From Planctomycetota bacterium (GTDB taxonomy: Bacteria > Planctomycetota > Planctomycetia > Planctomycetales > Planctomycetaceae): 47,202 nt of DNA. The stretch lies in contig QWOR01000351.1 in NCBI GenBank assembly GCA_003669575.1, positions 1-47,202 on the forward strand. The letters are read 5' to 3'. The position numbers were made by a program, and so were the translations under genes. Of this stretch, positions 38,333 to 47,130 are shown piece by piece (position 1 is the stretch's first letter; each line of letters opens with the position of its first letter). The notes below the pieces were generated by a model. That model saw only the letters and a program-made list of their open reading frames with translations, made no database searches and was not told the DNA's origin.

Positions 38333-39301
38333 GTGAATGGATTTGTGCGTCGCCCCTGGGATTTACCGCAGTCACTGCACACGCCGCTCGAGGTGTTTCG
38401 CGCCCCGCGTCCCTCGCGACGCGAATTCCTCCTGGAAATGAGTGCCTCGGCTCTCCTCCTTGCCGGATGTCAGAAAGCTCCGACCGACCAGGAGCTGACA
38501 GCTGCGGGAGCTGTCGCGATCGATACATCAAAGTATCCGGCATCGCGTTCGACCAGGTTTGAATACGGTCGCACAGAGTCAATCAAACGCGACACCGAAC
38601 AGTTTGCGAACTTCTACGAGTTCACATCGTCCAAGGAAGTCTTTCGGCACATCTCGGGGTTCAATCCGACGCCGTGGTCGTTCGAGGTGACTGGACTGTG
38701 CAAGAATCCCAGGACGTACGACCTCGACCAGATCGTCTCGACGTTCCCGCTGGAAGAGCGAGCCTATCGCCACCGCTGTGTTGAGACATGGGCAATGTGC
38801 GTCCCGTGGACCGGCTTCGCGCTCAGGGATCTCATCACCGCTGCGGACCCGCTCCCCACAGCCAAGTACGTCCGGTTCGAAACATTCATGCGACCTGCTG
38901 AGGCCCGGCAACAACTCGACTCCAATTACCCGTGGCCCTACCAGGAGGGGCTGACGCTGGCTGAGGCGACGAACGAACTGGCTTTTATCGCCACCGGGAT
39001 CTACGGAGCCCCACTCCCCAAACAGAACGGAGCCCCGGTCCGCCTCGTCGTCCCCTGGAAGTATGGGTTCAAGAGCATCAAGTCGATCGTGAAGATCGAG
39101 TTGACAGACAAACAGCCGTCGACTTTCTGGAACTCACTTAACCCACACGAATACTCCTTCGAGGCGAACGTCGACCCCGCGGTTCCACACCCCCGCTGGA
39201 GCCAGCAGTACGAATGGATGCTCGGCTCTCGCGAGAATTTTGATACCGTCAAATACAACGGGTACGGTGAATGGGTGGCCAGACTTTACGAGCCGGGTTG
39301 A
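38333..39301 (+). CDS. MsrP-like periplasmic molybdopterin oxidoreductase
   Basis: 322 residues from a GTG start, with GGAG nine bases upstream. MsrP (YedY) reduces methionine sulfoxide in exported proteins. A twin-arginine signal, SRREFLL, at 28-34 is followed by LLLAGC at 41-46, suggesting export folded and then lipid anchoring. The molybdenum ligand is C149 in RHRCVETWAMCVPW; FYEFTSSKE and NVDPAVPHPRWSQQYEW are also conserved. The longest frame starts inside the preceding hydrolase gene and is not used. No MsrQ haem membrane partner is seen next to it, so its electron donor is unclear. It probably shares a transcript with the DUF900 hydrolase. Confidence 0.88.
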   Translation: MNGFVRRPWDLPQSLHTPLEVFRAPRPSRREFLLEMSASALLLAGCQKAPTDQELTAAGAVAIDTSKYPASRSTRFEYGRTESIKRDTEQFANFYEFTSSKEVFRHISGFNPTPWSFEVTGLCKNPRTYDLDQIVSTFPLEERAYRHRCVETWAMCVPWTGFALRDLITAADPLPTAKYVRFETFMRPAEARQQLDSNYPWPYQEGLTLAEATNELAFIATGIYGAPLPKQNGAPVRLVVPWKYGFKSIKSIVKIELTDKQPSTFWNSLNPHEYSFEANVDPAVPHPRWSQQYEWMLGSRENFDTVKYNGYGEWVARLYEPG

Positions 39302-39398
39302 GCCCGCATGAGCGACTAGGCTAGCCCTCGACTCTTACCGTCATTCACGGCCTGCAACTGCTTTCTTCGCCACTCGCCGACACCTTGCTCCAAGCCGC

Positions 39399-40703
39399 TC
39401 ACTGATCTCTCTGCGAGATCTTCTCTAGTACTCTCAGTGTTTCCCTGGCAGCTGCCTCGTGTGAGTGCCGTTCCCTCACTCTCTGATGTCCACTCTTCGC
39501 CAGGCTGAGCCGCTCCTTCGGATCCCGATAAATCCGGCTCCAAGCATCGGTGAGCGCCTGCGCATCTCGATGTGGGACGAGTAAGCCCCCCTCACCTCGA
39601 TCCCCGACGAGCTCCGGAAACGCACCTGCTGCGGGCTGTACGACCGGAACACCGTTGGCCCAGGCCTCCAGAACCGATAGACCTTTCGGTTCCTCAAAGT
39701 CTGTCGGAACGGACAGTACATCGATCGAGCCGTAGAACGCGATCTTTGCGTCAATCGAATCGGGACTCCCCACAAACTGAACATCCGAACCGAACTTCGC
39801 CAGCTGGTTCTTCTGAGTTCTGATGTACGAGCGATGCTGGGCCGGTTCGTACCCGCCAATCCGCAGCTGGGCTTCAGGATGTCTCTTACGCATCAGCTCA
39901 AATGCATCTATCAAAAGGTGCAAGCCCTTCTCCGGGGCCAGTCGGGCAAAGTACCCGATTGTAAACGGTTGCCCTTCACGTTCTCCGGGCATCCCGATGT
40001 GAGGTGTCAGGTCGATCGACAGCGGAATCGTCTGAAACCGCTCGACCGGCAGGCTCAACATCGCCGCCATTCGATCCCGGTAGAACTTGGAATGAGTGAG
40101 ATACCCATCAAACCCATTCGCCCGCTCCGACACAGCTGCAATCGCGGTCGCCCGATGAGAATCGGGAAGTACATCGAGGAAGACATCGTCCCCCTGCAGC
40201 ACACAGACGATCGGCCCACCGAACTCGCGTCGAATCTGCGGCAGGCATCCACTTAACAGTGCATTACTGAATACGACGATATCGGGCTGCAGCTCTCGTC
40301 CGATGAACCGGGCCAAGTCTTCCCCCGCCTCGCGCAACGGTCCGTCGCCACCGGCCAGCATCTTGAGCGTCAAGTCCCCCAGCTCGGCAGCGTCATTACT
40401 CACCCCAAATCGAGTCAACTGTTGAATCAGCCACGGTGAGTCGAGCCACGACTTGCTCCAGGCTGGCAATCCCGCCCACAGCTTCGATTTCGCATTCAAA
40501 TAGACATTGATCCCACCAAAAAAGATCCGGGACTGACTCTGATTCGGCTCATCGACCCGAATCGGCGTGTAGGTCGGGATCAAAGTGACCCGCGTCCCGG
40601 TGGCAATCAACCCGCGGGCCAGCGTGTTGTCCTGCATGCACGAGCCACAAAACATCCCGGCTCCGCCAGCGGTCACGATGGCCACATGCATGGGTTGACT
40701 CAC
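39399..40703 (-). CDS. Family 4 glycosyltransferase
   Basis: 434 residues with the GT-B fold. GGAGMFCGSCMQDNTLARGL near the start is an unusual cysteine-bearing acceptor loop, and the nucleotide-sugar part has FARLAPEKGLHLLIDAF and PTDFEEPKGLSVLEAWANGVPVV, the EX7E region. The start is GTG at residue 1 or ATG five codons in; neither has a good ribosome site. Its C-terminus overlaps no other gene. A second GT4 gene lies upstream on the same strand, 205 bases away. Joint action on one polysaccharide is likely but the sugar is unknown. Confidence 0.87.
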   Translation of the reverse strand: MSQPMHVAIVTAGGAGMFCGSCMQDNTLARGLIATGTRVTLIPTYTPIRVDEPNQSQSRIFFGGINVYLNAKSKLWAGLPAWSKSWLDSPWLIQQLTRFGVSNDAAELGDLTLKMLAGGDGPLREAGEDLARFIGRELQPDIVVFSNALLSGCLPQIRREFGGPIVCVLQGDDVFLDVLPDSHRATAIAAVSERANGFDGYLTHSKFYRDRMAAMLSLPVERFQTIPLSIDLTPHIGMPGEREGQPFTIGYFARLAPEKGLHLLIDAFELMRKRHPEAQLRIGGYEPAQHRSYIRTQKNQLAKFGSDVQFVGSPDSIDAKIAFYGSIDVLSVPTDFEEPKGLSVLEAWANGVPVVQPAAGAFPELVGDRGEGGLLVPHRDAQALTDAWSRIYRDPKERLSLAKSGHQRVRERHSHEAAARETLRVLEKISQRDQ

Positions 40704-40847
40704 TCACATTCACAGGATGCCACACACGACGAGGAATGCAGCTTCCCAATAGTACGCACTCAAGAGCCAATTGCCCACATCCCGAACGGAACTGCGTCAC
40801 GCGGAAAGTGCGCCATTCCATACCTCTTCCAACTGTGTGACCCGCGA

Positions 40848-40911
40848 AAATCTGTGCCCGATCTTTGTCCAAGAAATGGGGGGCACAGATGACACAGATC
40901 GGCACAGATTA
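40848..40911. repeat. Imperfect inverted repeat with ATCTGTGCC units between two glycosyltransferase genes
   Basis: Left arm AAATCTGTGCCCGATCTTTG... at 40848-40869 pairs with 40891-40911, which carries direct ACAGAT repeats and includes the TAA stop of the next gene. The arms differ by one deletion and one base. It may end transcription of the upstream minus-strand gene. Confidence 0.6.
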
Positions 40912-42018
40912 TCGGGGAACAGGTTGTCCCATGATCTCTTGGTAGAGAGCGGCATGTCGCTCGACCATGCGGGACACTGACAACTCGGTCTCTACTTTCT
41001 GCCGGGCGGCGTCCCCCAGTCGGGATGCCAACTCCGGTTCGTGCATCAGCTTGAGGGAAAACTGAGCGAACCCGGCGCTGTCACCGACGTTCACGAGATA
41101 ACCGTGGACTCCATGCTGAATCAGCTCCTGGTTAGGAGGGATAGCCGTCGCCACGATCGGTCGTCCGCAGGCCATTGCCTCCATCAGGCTGTTGGACATC
41201 CCTTCAAACTCGCTGCCCAGCCAGACCAGATCGGCATGATGCAACAACGAGGCGGCATCCGGACGATGTCCCAGGAACCGGACATGCGGGGTCACTTCCA
41301 CCTCGCGGGCATACTGTTCCAGAGAACTTCGCAGCGGACCATCCCCGACGATGATGAGGTAGGCGCGTGGATCAGATTGCCTTAACAGCTGCATGGACCA
41401 GATCAGATCTGCCATCCGCTTTTGTGGGGCGAGTCGTCCAACCGCCATCACCACATGGGCATCTGGGGGTAAACCCAAATCCTGTTGGAAGGCGTCTCTC
41501 GCCTGAGTGGGGCGCGACGGAGTCTCAACCCCATTGGGGATCACCCGCAGCTTCGACTCGGGATAACCCAGCGGGCGGTAGAAGTCGACAACCGCCCGGG
41601 AATTGCCCACCAGGCAATCTGTCCGATTCACCAGCCAGCGATCGAACTTGAGTTGCCAGCTTTTCCAGCTGTCGACGCAGCGTTCGGAAACGATCACCCG
41701 TGTCGACAATCGGTGCGGCACTGCCATTCGCCCGTAGCTGTTGGCGGCAAAGAGCCACGTATGCAGTATGTCAGGCTGCCGGGCCTGCAGATGCTTCCGC
41801 AGACGCCACCAGGCCAGTGGATCAAACTGCAGCCGTTTTCCCAGAATGGTGACGGGAATATTAGCTGCGCGGAGTCGTTCTTCGTATGGCCCTCCCGCAG
41901 TCAAACAAGTCACCCGGACATCAAACTCATCTCGCGGCAGCCCGGTGGCCAGCAGCGCCAGCTGCTTCTCCGCACCAGATTGCACAAGAGTCGGGATGAG
42001 GAGTTCCAACGAAATCAC
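40909..42018 (-). CDS. Family 4 glycosyltransferase
   Basis: 369 residues from the GTG start. SLELLIPTLVQSGAEKQLALLA opens the GT-B N-terminal domain, HTWLFAANSYGR and ERCVDSWKSWQ follow, and MAVGRLAPQKRMADLIWSM with SEFEGMSNSLMEAMACGRPIV supply the nucleotide-sugar binding and EX7E catalytic segments of GT4. The frame is open back to a TTG at 42033. The GTG fits the first beta strand; the ribosome site (GGGTG nine bases away) is poor. It resembles enzymes of capsule, O-chain and exopolysaccharide synthesis; sugar donor not predicted. Confidence 0.88.
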   Translation of the reverse strand: MISLELLIPTLVQSGAEKQLALLATGLPRDEFDVRVTCLTAGGPYEERLRAANIPVTILGKRLQFDPLAWWRLRKHLQARQPDILHTWLFAANSYGRMAVPHRLSTRVIVSERCVDSWKSWQLKFDRWLVNRTDCLVGNSRAVVDFYRPLGYPESKLRVIPNGVETPSRPTQARDAFQQDLGLPPDAHVVMAVGRLAPQKRMADLIWSMQLLRQSDPRAYLIIVGDGPLRSSLEQYAREVEVTPHVRFLGHRPDAASLLHHADLVWLGSEFEGMSNSLMEAMACGRPIVATAIPPNQELIQHGVHGYLVNVGDSAGFAQFSLKLMHEPELASRLGDAARQKVETELSVSRMVERHAALYQEIMGQPVPR

Positions 42019-42846
42019 GAGTGCAGCACCCAAAGAGCGGTTAAGGATTCACGTGTACACATTGGAGTGGTTTGACTTGGATTCGCCAACAGAGGATAGC
42101 CACCAGCCCGAAATCCATGAATCCACAGCCTGGGATCCATTCCGACTGAAAACTGGTCACTGACGACAGACAACGCCGCAAAGCGAGGAAGACCTGTCCA
42201 ACGAATCGATTGTAGGGATTCCGTCGTTTAGTGGATTTATTGCAGCCTTCCGAATGATCGGATTACGCACATTCGGCAGATTTTGCCGCCGAACAGGTCC
42301 TACATTGGTCTTGGAGAGACACTTCGGGTGATTGAGCTTGACGGGAGCAGAAGGCACAGCCCCTGTTCCCGGCGATTCCCGCAAGTCTGGCTGAAGTGAT
42401 GAGGACTGCTATGCCGAATTAACTCTCCAGACGAGTTCGCGCGGTTTGGCCGGAGGCGATGCCGGTGAGTAACAAGACGTTGCTCAACAGACCAAAAGGA
42501 CAAGTCGATTAGTTTGGGGGGCGGAATAGCTGGATGTGACCGGATCGCAGCAGGGATGCTGTTATCACGCAACCGGTCCGCTTCCCAATCAGCAGGTGCG
42601 GAGCACCTGCCGCATGAGAGGACGCGACGTCTACTCGTGCTCAGTTTCGGCGATGACCTGAGCATGCCAGATGAAGAGTCACCTTGTGTGCACGTGGATG
42701 CCTGAGCATCTCGCGCCCGTTCAAGCTCAATGCCATGAGGACCCACGACCCAGGCACGGAGAGCAGGCTTGAACACTCGGACGAGATGACTGGGGGCTAA
42801 CGCCCTCAACCCCAGAGCTGCATGGTGTAATTGGAGAGCCCGCAAA
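42019..42846. other. Long intergenic region with two small palindromes
   Basis: About 830 bases. A perfect 8-bp stem, GCAGGTGC-GGA-GCACCTGC, is at 42592-42610; CTGGGG...CCCCAG with an inner GGGGGCTAACGCCC lies at 42790-42815, shortly before the HTH-receiver gene. A minus-strand frame (42300-42857) has no domain or ribosome site. Otherwise nothing is seen. Confidence 0.5.
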
Positions 42847-43419
42847 ATGAGGACCATTTTTACGACTGGTCAAGTCGCACGAATCTGTAAAGTCGCCCCA
42901 CGTACTGTGAGTAAGTGGTTCGATTCAGGCCGGCTACGCGGTTACCGCATTCCCGGTTCCCAGGACCGTCGGATTCCGCGTGAACACCTGATCCGGTTCC
43001 TGAAAGAACACGGAATGCCCCTTGGTGAACTCGAAGACGAGGCCATGGGCAAGCTGCTGCTGGTCGGAATTGACGGAGGCGTGAAATCGTCTCTGCTCAG
43101 TGCCCTGCCCGCAGATGAATTCAAGACCGAAGTCGCTGGTAGCGGCTTTGAGGCTGGAATTCAGGCTGAATCACTGCATCCTGATTGTGTCGTCATCGAT
43201 TTCGGCATGGGCCGGAACGAGGCGCTCATGATCGCTCAGAACCTCCGAAAGAACGCCGACTACACCGACACGGTGTTGATCGCTCTGTTGAGCGATGAAG
43301 ACAATGCCGCCGGTTTCGACCGTTCCTTCTTCAACGAAACGTTCCGCAAGCCGTTTGACTCGGCACTTCTGGCAGAACGCATTCGCACGCTGGTCAATCG
43401 CAAAAAGCAATTGGCCTAG
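42847..43419 (+). CDS. HTH DNA-binding protein with degenerate response-regulator receiver domain
   Basis: 190 residues. Residues 1-55 form an excisionase/MerR-type helix-turn-helix (TTGQVARICKVAPRTVSKWFDSGRL and YRIPGSQDRRIPREHL). Residues 68-185 resemble a receiver domain: beta-1 KLLLVGIDG, the phospho-acceptor site D118 in CVVIDFG, and K168 in FRKPFD. The acidic pair after beta-1 is reduced to one Asp and the usual Thr is not in place (LIALLSDED), so phosphorylation may be weak or lost. GGAGAG lies eight bases before the ATG. No histidine kinase is adjacent. Neighbours are glycosyltransferases on both sides. Target genes unknown. HTH-first order is opposite to most response regulators. Confidence 0.85.
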   Translation: MRTIFTTGQVARICKVAPRTVSKWFDSGRLRGYRIPGSQDRRIPREHLIRFLKEHGMPLGELEDEAMGKLLLVGIDGGVKSSLLSALPADEFKTEVAGSGFEAGIQAESLHPDCVVIDFGMGRNEALMIAQNLRKNADYTDTVLIALLSDEDNAAGFDRSFFNETFRKPFDSALLAERIRTLVNRKKQLA

Positions 43420-43720
43420 TGGTAGGGGGACGGCGGAGCCGTAGCCCTGCGAATTACCGGAAGTCACTCCGTGCCGATACTATGGAGATATCGGCCGACG
43501 TGTTCACGGTGAAACGGATCAGGAGATCGTTATCAATCGACGTCCTGCGGGCTCTCTTCCCGCGTGAGACCTTTGCTCTCCGAGCGTCAGTGGGTCCATT
43601 TTCGGCATAGCCGAGGATTCATTCGGGGGAAACCAAAGGCGTTGTTGAGAACGATCAATTGTTCTGTGGATCTGGAGTGCCCGTCAACGGGCGACATGTG
43701 TGGATCCACCGGAATCGCTG
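43420..43720. other. Intergenic region with short palindromes
   Basis: About 300 bases. ACGGC-GGA-GCCGT at 43430-43442 follows the HTH-receiver stop and could end its transcript; GCCGATA...TATCGGC is near 43472-43494 and GCCCGTCAACGGGC at about 43679-43692. No gene seen. Confidence 0.45.
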
Positions 43721-45577
43721 ATGCACGGCTCGAACCCAACGATCGAGGCGGTCCCTACCCTGGGGAACGCCTCGATTTGTTCTTTTTGGTGGGCTCGTCT
43801 CCTGACGCCGGGACGAGTGGCTTTACTGGTATTACTGGCGACACTTTTCACTCTCGATCCTGCCGGGGATCGCCCATCACTCCCCGAAGGTCCGGGTCTC
43901 ACCACCGACGAAGTTTTGAACGTCGAGGCAGGGATCGTCCTCTGGCGAAATCTCTGCTCCTATGGCTGGGGACTGCTTGATCCCACGAGCTGGTATGAGG
44001 TCTACTCCGCACCTGGTTACCAGTCCGACTATCCACCACTCGGGCGATTGATCCTCGCTGCTGGGCACGATGCGATGCAGGTGGTCTGGCCTGTCGCGAC
44101 TGATCCGGAGTTGGGGCCGCGTCCCTACTTCACGGTTCAGGCCCGGGCGGCTTCGGCGATTGTCTATGCATTGACAGTCTTCCTCGTCGGTTGGTTCACC
44201 TCCCGTTGGTATGGTCGACTGGCCGGAGGTTTCGCAGCTCTGGCCCTGGCACTCATGCCGCGTCTCTTTGCTCATGCCCATATTGCCAGCATCGAGACGA
44301 TCGTCGGGTTCTTCTTCACGATCACCGTTCTCGTCACAGCAGATCTCTGGCCCGCTGCGATGGCTGAGCGAGAGGCCGCGACCGGAAAGCGATCGCCGTG
44401 GTCGATTCCATGGAAGCCGGTCGTACTGACAGGATGCCTGCTGGGACTCACGCTTCTGACAAAGATCCAGGCGATCCTCTTCCCCGTCCCGTTTTCGCTC
44501 TGGGCCATCTGGCGTTTTGGTCGCCGCGGAGTCGCAGCTGTGGCAGCTGTTGGCGCAATCTCAGCGCTGGTGTTGTTCATTGGTTGGCCGTGGCTGTGGA
44601 TCGACCCGCTGGGTCATGCGAAGGAGTACTTCGCCCCCGCCGACCGCATTCACCTCTACTGCTGGTATCTGGGTCAAAGGTACCTCGACAATGAAGTCCC
44701 CTGGCATTACCCGTGGGTGATGTTTGCCTTCACCGTCCCTGTCGGGCTGCACCTTCTGGGACTTTGCGGGGCCACGGTCCCCTGGAGTTCCGCCGCAGGA
44801 CGTTCACCGGTCCTGACCGACCTCCGCCTGCAATTGATCCTGGCGGTGATGCTCTTTCCCCTTTGCCTCTTCGCAGCTCCCGGAATCCCGGTCTACGACG
44901 GCGAACGGCTCTTTCTCGTCTCGTTCCCGCTGTGGGCCGTCTGCATCGGCCGAGGTGCAGCGTGCCTCCTCGACCGACTGACGAGCCACAACCCCTTCCG
45001 GGAGGGCGAGGCTCCCGCCGAGCCGCATCTGCAAACGAACGCTGGGTTCACGAAGCGGCTCAGCAGGAGCTTCGCCCTCCCGGTGATTGCGCTCTTGTTG
45101 TTTAGTGAGTCCTACACCTTCGTCACGCTCCACCCCTGCCAGCTCAGCTACTACAGCTGGCTGACCGGCGGGCTCAGGGGAGCCAGCGCGATGGGTTTCG
45201 AGCGGACTTACTGGGCCGACTCGATCACCCGAACTCTCGAACAGCAGATCGTCAAACAGGTCCCAGAGGGCTCATCTCTCTTCGTCGCCCCGGTCCTGCA
45301 CCCGCTTCAACTCCCGGGCATGGCACTGCAGTCGCCGATCCTCAAGAAGCACAAGATCCAGCTGGACGCCTACGACGACAGCATCCGCAGCCGCGTGAAA
45401 TACATCCTCGTCTTTCGGAGACTGGCCGACCCGCGAGAGTCACTCGACGATCCCGCAGGTTCACCCGAGAAAGCCCCTCCCGGATTTCGCCAACTGGCCG
45501 AGGTCCGCCGCGACGGCGTCCAGCTGGCAGTCCTTTATGAAATCACCACCGAGACGTCAGTGCCACCGGATCAATAA
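43721..45577 (+). CDS. Polytopic membrane glycosyltransferase (ArnT/PMT, GT39/83-like) with in-frame repeat insertion
   Basis: About 618 residues. Around ten membrane segments follow a first periplasmic loop with the motif GLTTDEVLNVEAG, whose Asp-Glu pair is where the GT-C enzymes of the ArnT/PMT kind bind a lipid-linked sugar. LDPTSWYEVYSAPGYQSDYPPLGR and SDYPP are also typical of that loop. It probably transfers a sugar from an undecaprenyl-type carrier to an envelope molecule in the periplasm. The ATG at 43721 has GGA eight bases upstream; a GTG seven codons earlier is in frame. Between about residues 427 and 455 the protein carries REGEAPAEP...RLSRSFALP, encoded by an inserted palindromic repeat (44998-45083) that keeps the frame open and lies next to a membrane helix. 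Confidence 0.83.
   Translation: MHGSNPTIEAVPTLGNASICSFWWARLLTPGRVALLVLLATLFTLDPAGDRPSLPEGPGLTTDEVLNVEAGIVLWRNLCSYGWGLLDPTSWYEVYSAPGYQSDYPPLGRLILAAGHDAMQVVWPVATDPELGPRPYFTVQARAASAIVYALTVFLVGWFTSRWYGRLAGGFAALALALMPRLFAHAHIASIETIVGFFFTITVLVTADLWPAAMAEREAATGKRSPWSIPWKPVVLTGCLLGLTLLTKIQAILFPVPFSLWAIWRFGRRGVAAVAAVGAISALVLFIGWPWLWIDPLGHAKEYFAPADRIHLYCWYLGQRYLDNEVPWHYPWVMFAFTVPVGLHLLGLCGATVPWSSAAGRSPVLTDLRLQLILAVMLFPLCLFAAPGIPVYDGERLFLVSFPLWAVCIGRGAACLLDRLTSHNPFREGEAPAEPHLQTNAGFTKRLSRSFALPVIALLLFSESYTFVTLHPCQLSYYSWLTGGLRGASAMGFERTYWADSITRTLEQQIVKQVPEGSSLFVAPVLHPLQLPGMALQSPILKKHKIQLDAYDDSIRSRVKYILVFRRLADPRESLDDPAGSPEKAPPGFRQLAEVRRDGVQLAVLYEITTETSVPPDQ
44998..45083. repeat. Palindromic repeat inside the membrane glycosyltransferase gene
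   Basis: Left arm 44998-45026 (CCGGGAGGGCGAGGCTCCCG...) and right arm 45055-45083 are complementary with three mismatches in 29; the loop is 28 bases. It is similar to the element at the right window edge. The length keeps the gene open in frame and adds about 29 residues. Confidence 0.85.
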
Positions 45578-45619
45578 CGTACTCACGCCCGCCGCTCGCT
45601 GTCGAATCAGAAACACGCC

Positions 45620-46996
45620 TTACGCAAACCGTGTCTTCCACTTTGCCAGCTGGTCCTTAACCGGACCAAACCCACCCGACCCGTAGCTCTGCAGCGCCTT
45701 CACGACATTGTGAGAACCGAGCGAGTTCTTGACATCTTCCTTAATCGCCGGACACGCTGCCTGAAGCTCGGCCAGTGTCAGATCGGCCAGCCGGCACTTG
45801 CGAGCTTCGCAGTCGCCGACCAGCTTGCCGACGATCTCATGCCCGCTTCGCATCGGAACGCCACAGCGGATCAGATACTCCATCAATGTCGTGGCATCGA
45901 GGAAACCATCTTCGAGTCGAGCATGGATGGCATCTCGCTTCAACTCAGCCCGCCGCACAATTTCAGCAGTTAATTCGAGTGAGGCGACCACGGTGTCATA
46001 TGCCTGGAACACGGCCAGCTTGTCTTCTTGCAGGTCGCGGTTGTACGCCAGCGGCAGTCCCTTCACGAGTACAAACAGCTGTTGCAGTGCCCCGACGACG
46101 CGGGCCGTCTTGCCACGGATCAGTTCCAGCACGTCTGGGTTCTTCTTCTGCGGCATGATCGACGAGCCGGTCGTGAACGCATCCGGCAGATGCAGCATGT
46201 TGAACTCCGTGGTACACCACAGAATCCACTCCTCGGCCAACGTGCTGAGGTGAACCGCAATGAGGCTCAGAGCCGCTGTGAATTCGATTAAGTAGTCGCG
46301 GTCACTGGAGACATCGAGGCTGTTGGCGGCGACATCGGCAAAACCGAGCAGCTCCGCTGACTTGTGCCGGTCAATCGGAAGTGATGTCCCCGCCAGTGCT
46401 GCGGCTCCCAGCGGCGAGACATTCACCCGCTTGCGGCAGTCGGCCAGCCGATCACGGTCGCGCTGGAACTTCTCGCAATAGCACAACCAGTAATGCACCG
46501 CACAGACAGGCTGCGCCCGCTGCATGTGCGTGTAACCCGGCAGGACCACGTCCAGGTCGCGATCGCTGCGGTCGACGAACGAGCGCTGGACCTGATCCAG
46601 CAGATGATCGACATGATCGATCGCATCGCGGACATAGAGCTTCAAATCGGTCGAGACCTGGTCATTGCGGCTGCGGCCGGTGTGCAGCTTTCGCCCCACA
46701 TCGCCCAGCCGAGCGATCAGCGCCGACTCGATGTGCATATGCACGTCTTCGAGTTCGGTCTTCCAGACCATCTCGCCACGTTCAATCTCAGCCCCGATCT
46801 GGTCGAGAGTCGCGTGCAGCTGGTCGCGTTCGGCGGGCGTGATCAGACCGACTTCGGCCAGCATCGCCGAGTGAGCCTTCGACCCGCGGATATCGACCTC
46901 GGCCAGACGGGCGTCGAAGCTGATCGATTCCGTGAATCGCTCGACCCGCTTGTCTGTTGGTTCCTGGAATCGTCCGCCCCACGCTTTTGCCGACAC
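45620..46996 (-). CDS. argH: Argininosuccinate lyase
   Basis: The last step of arginine synthesis: argininosuccinate to arginine and fumarate, as a cytoplasmic tetramer. 458 residues from a GTG start with AGGAG eight bases upstream, matching family length; the longer frame from 47077 adds 27 unrelated residues. WGGRF is at the expected N-terminus, HTGRSRND at about 105-112, the catalytic histidine at 157 in YTHMQRAQP, and the flexible signature loop GSSIMPQKKNP at 277-287 with the active serine. It converges with the membrane glycosyltransferase gene, leaving about 40 bases. No other arginine gene is in the window. Confidence 0.97.
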   Translation of the reverse strand: MSAKAWGGRFQEPTDKRVERFTESISFDARLAEVDIRGSKAHSAMLAEVGLITPAERDQLHATLDQIGAEIERGEMVWKTELEDVHMHIESALIARLGDVGRKLHTGRSRNDQVSTDLKLYVRDAIDHVDHLLDQVQRSFVDRSDRDLDVVLPGYTHMQRAQPVCAVHYWLCYCEKFQRDRDRLADCRKRVNVSPLGAAALAGTSLPIDRHKSAELLGFADVAANSLDVSSDRDYLIEFTAALSLIAVHLSTLAEEWILWCTTEFNMLHLPDAFTTGSSIMPQKKNPDVLELIRGKTARVVGALQQLFVLVKGLPLAYNRDLQEDKLAVFQAYDTVVASLELTAEIVRRAELKRDAIHARLEDGFLDATTLMEYLIRCGVPMRSGHEIVGKLVGDCEARKCRLADLTLAELQAACPAIKEDVKNSLGSHNVVKALQSYGSGGFGPVKDQLAKWKTRFA

Positions 46997-47130
46997 GCTG
47001 AGTACTCCTGAGAGAGATCGTTCCCGGTCTGCTGGAACCGGACGATGTGCCACGAATTGTAGAGAAAGTTCGTTCAAATGCGGCAGGTCCGAGGACTTTT
47101 TGTCGGACGGACCTCATCAACCTGCCTCTT

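Noticed and set aside
42300..42857. 185-codon minus-strand frame in the long gap
   Set aside because: Composition looks random and it runs over the HTH gene's start and palindromes.
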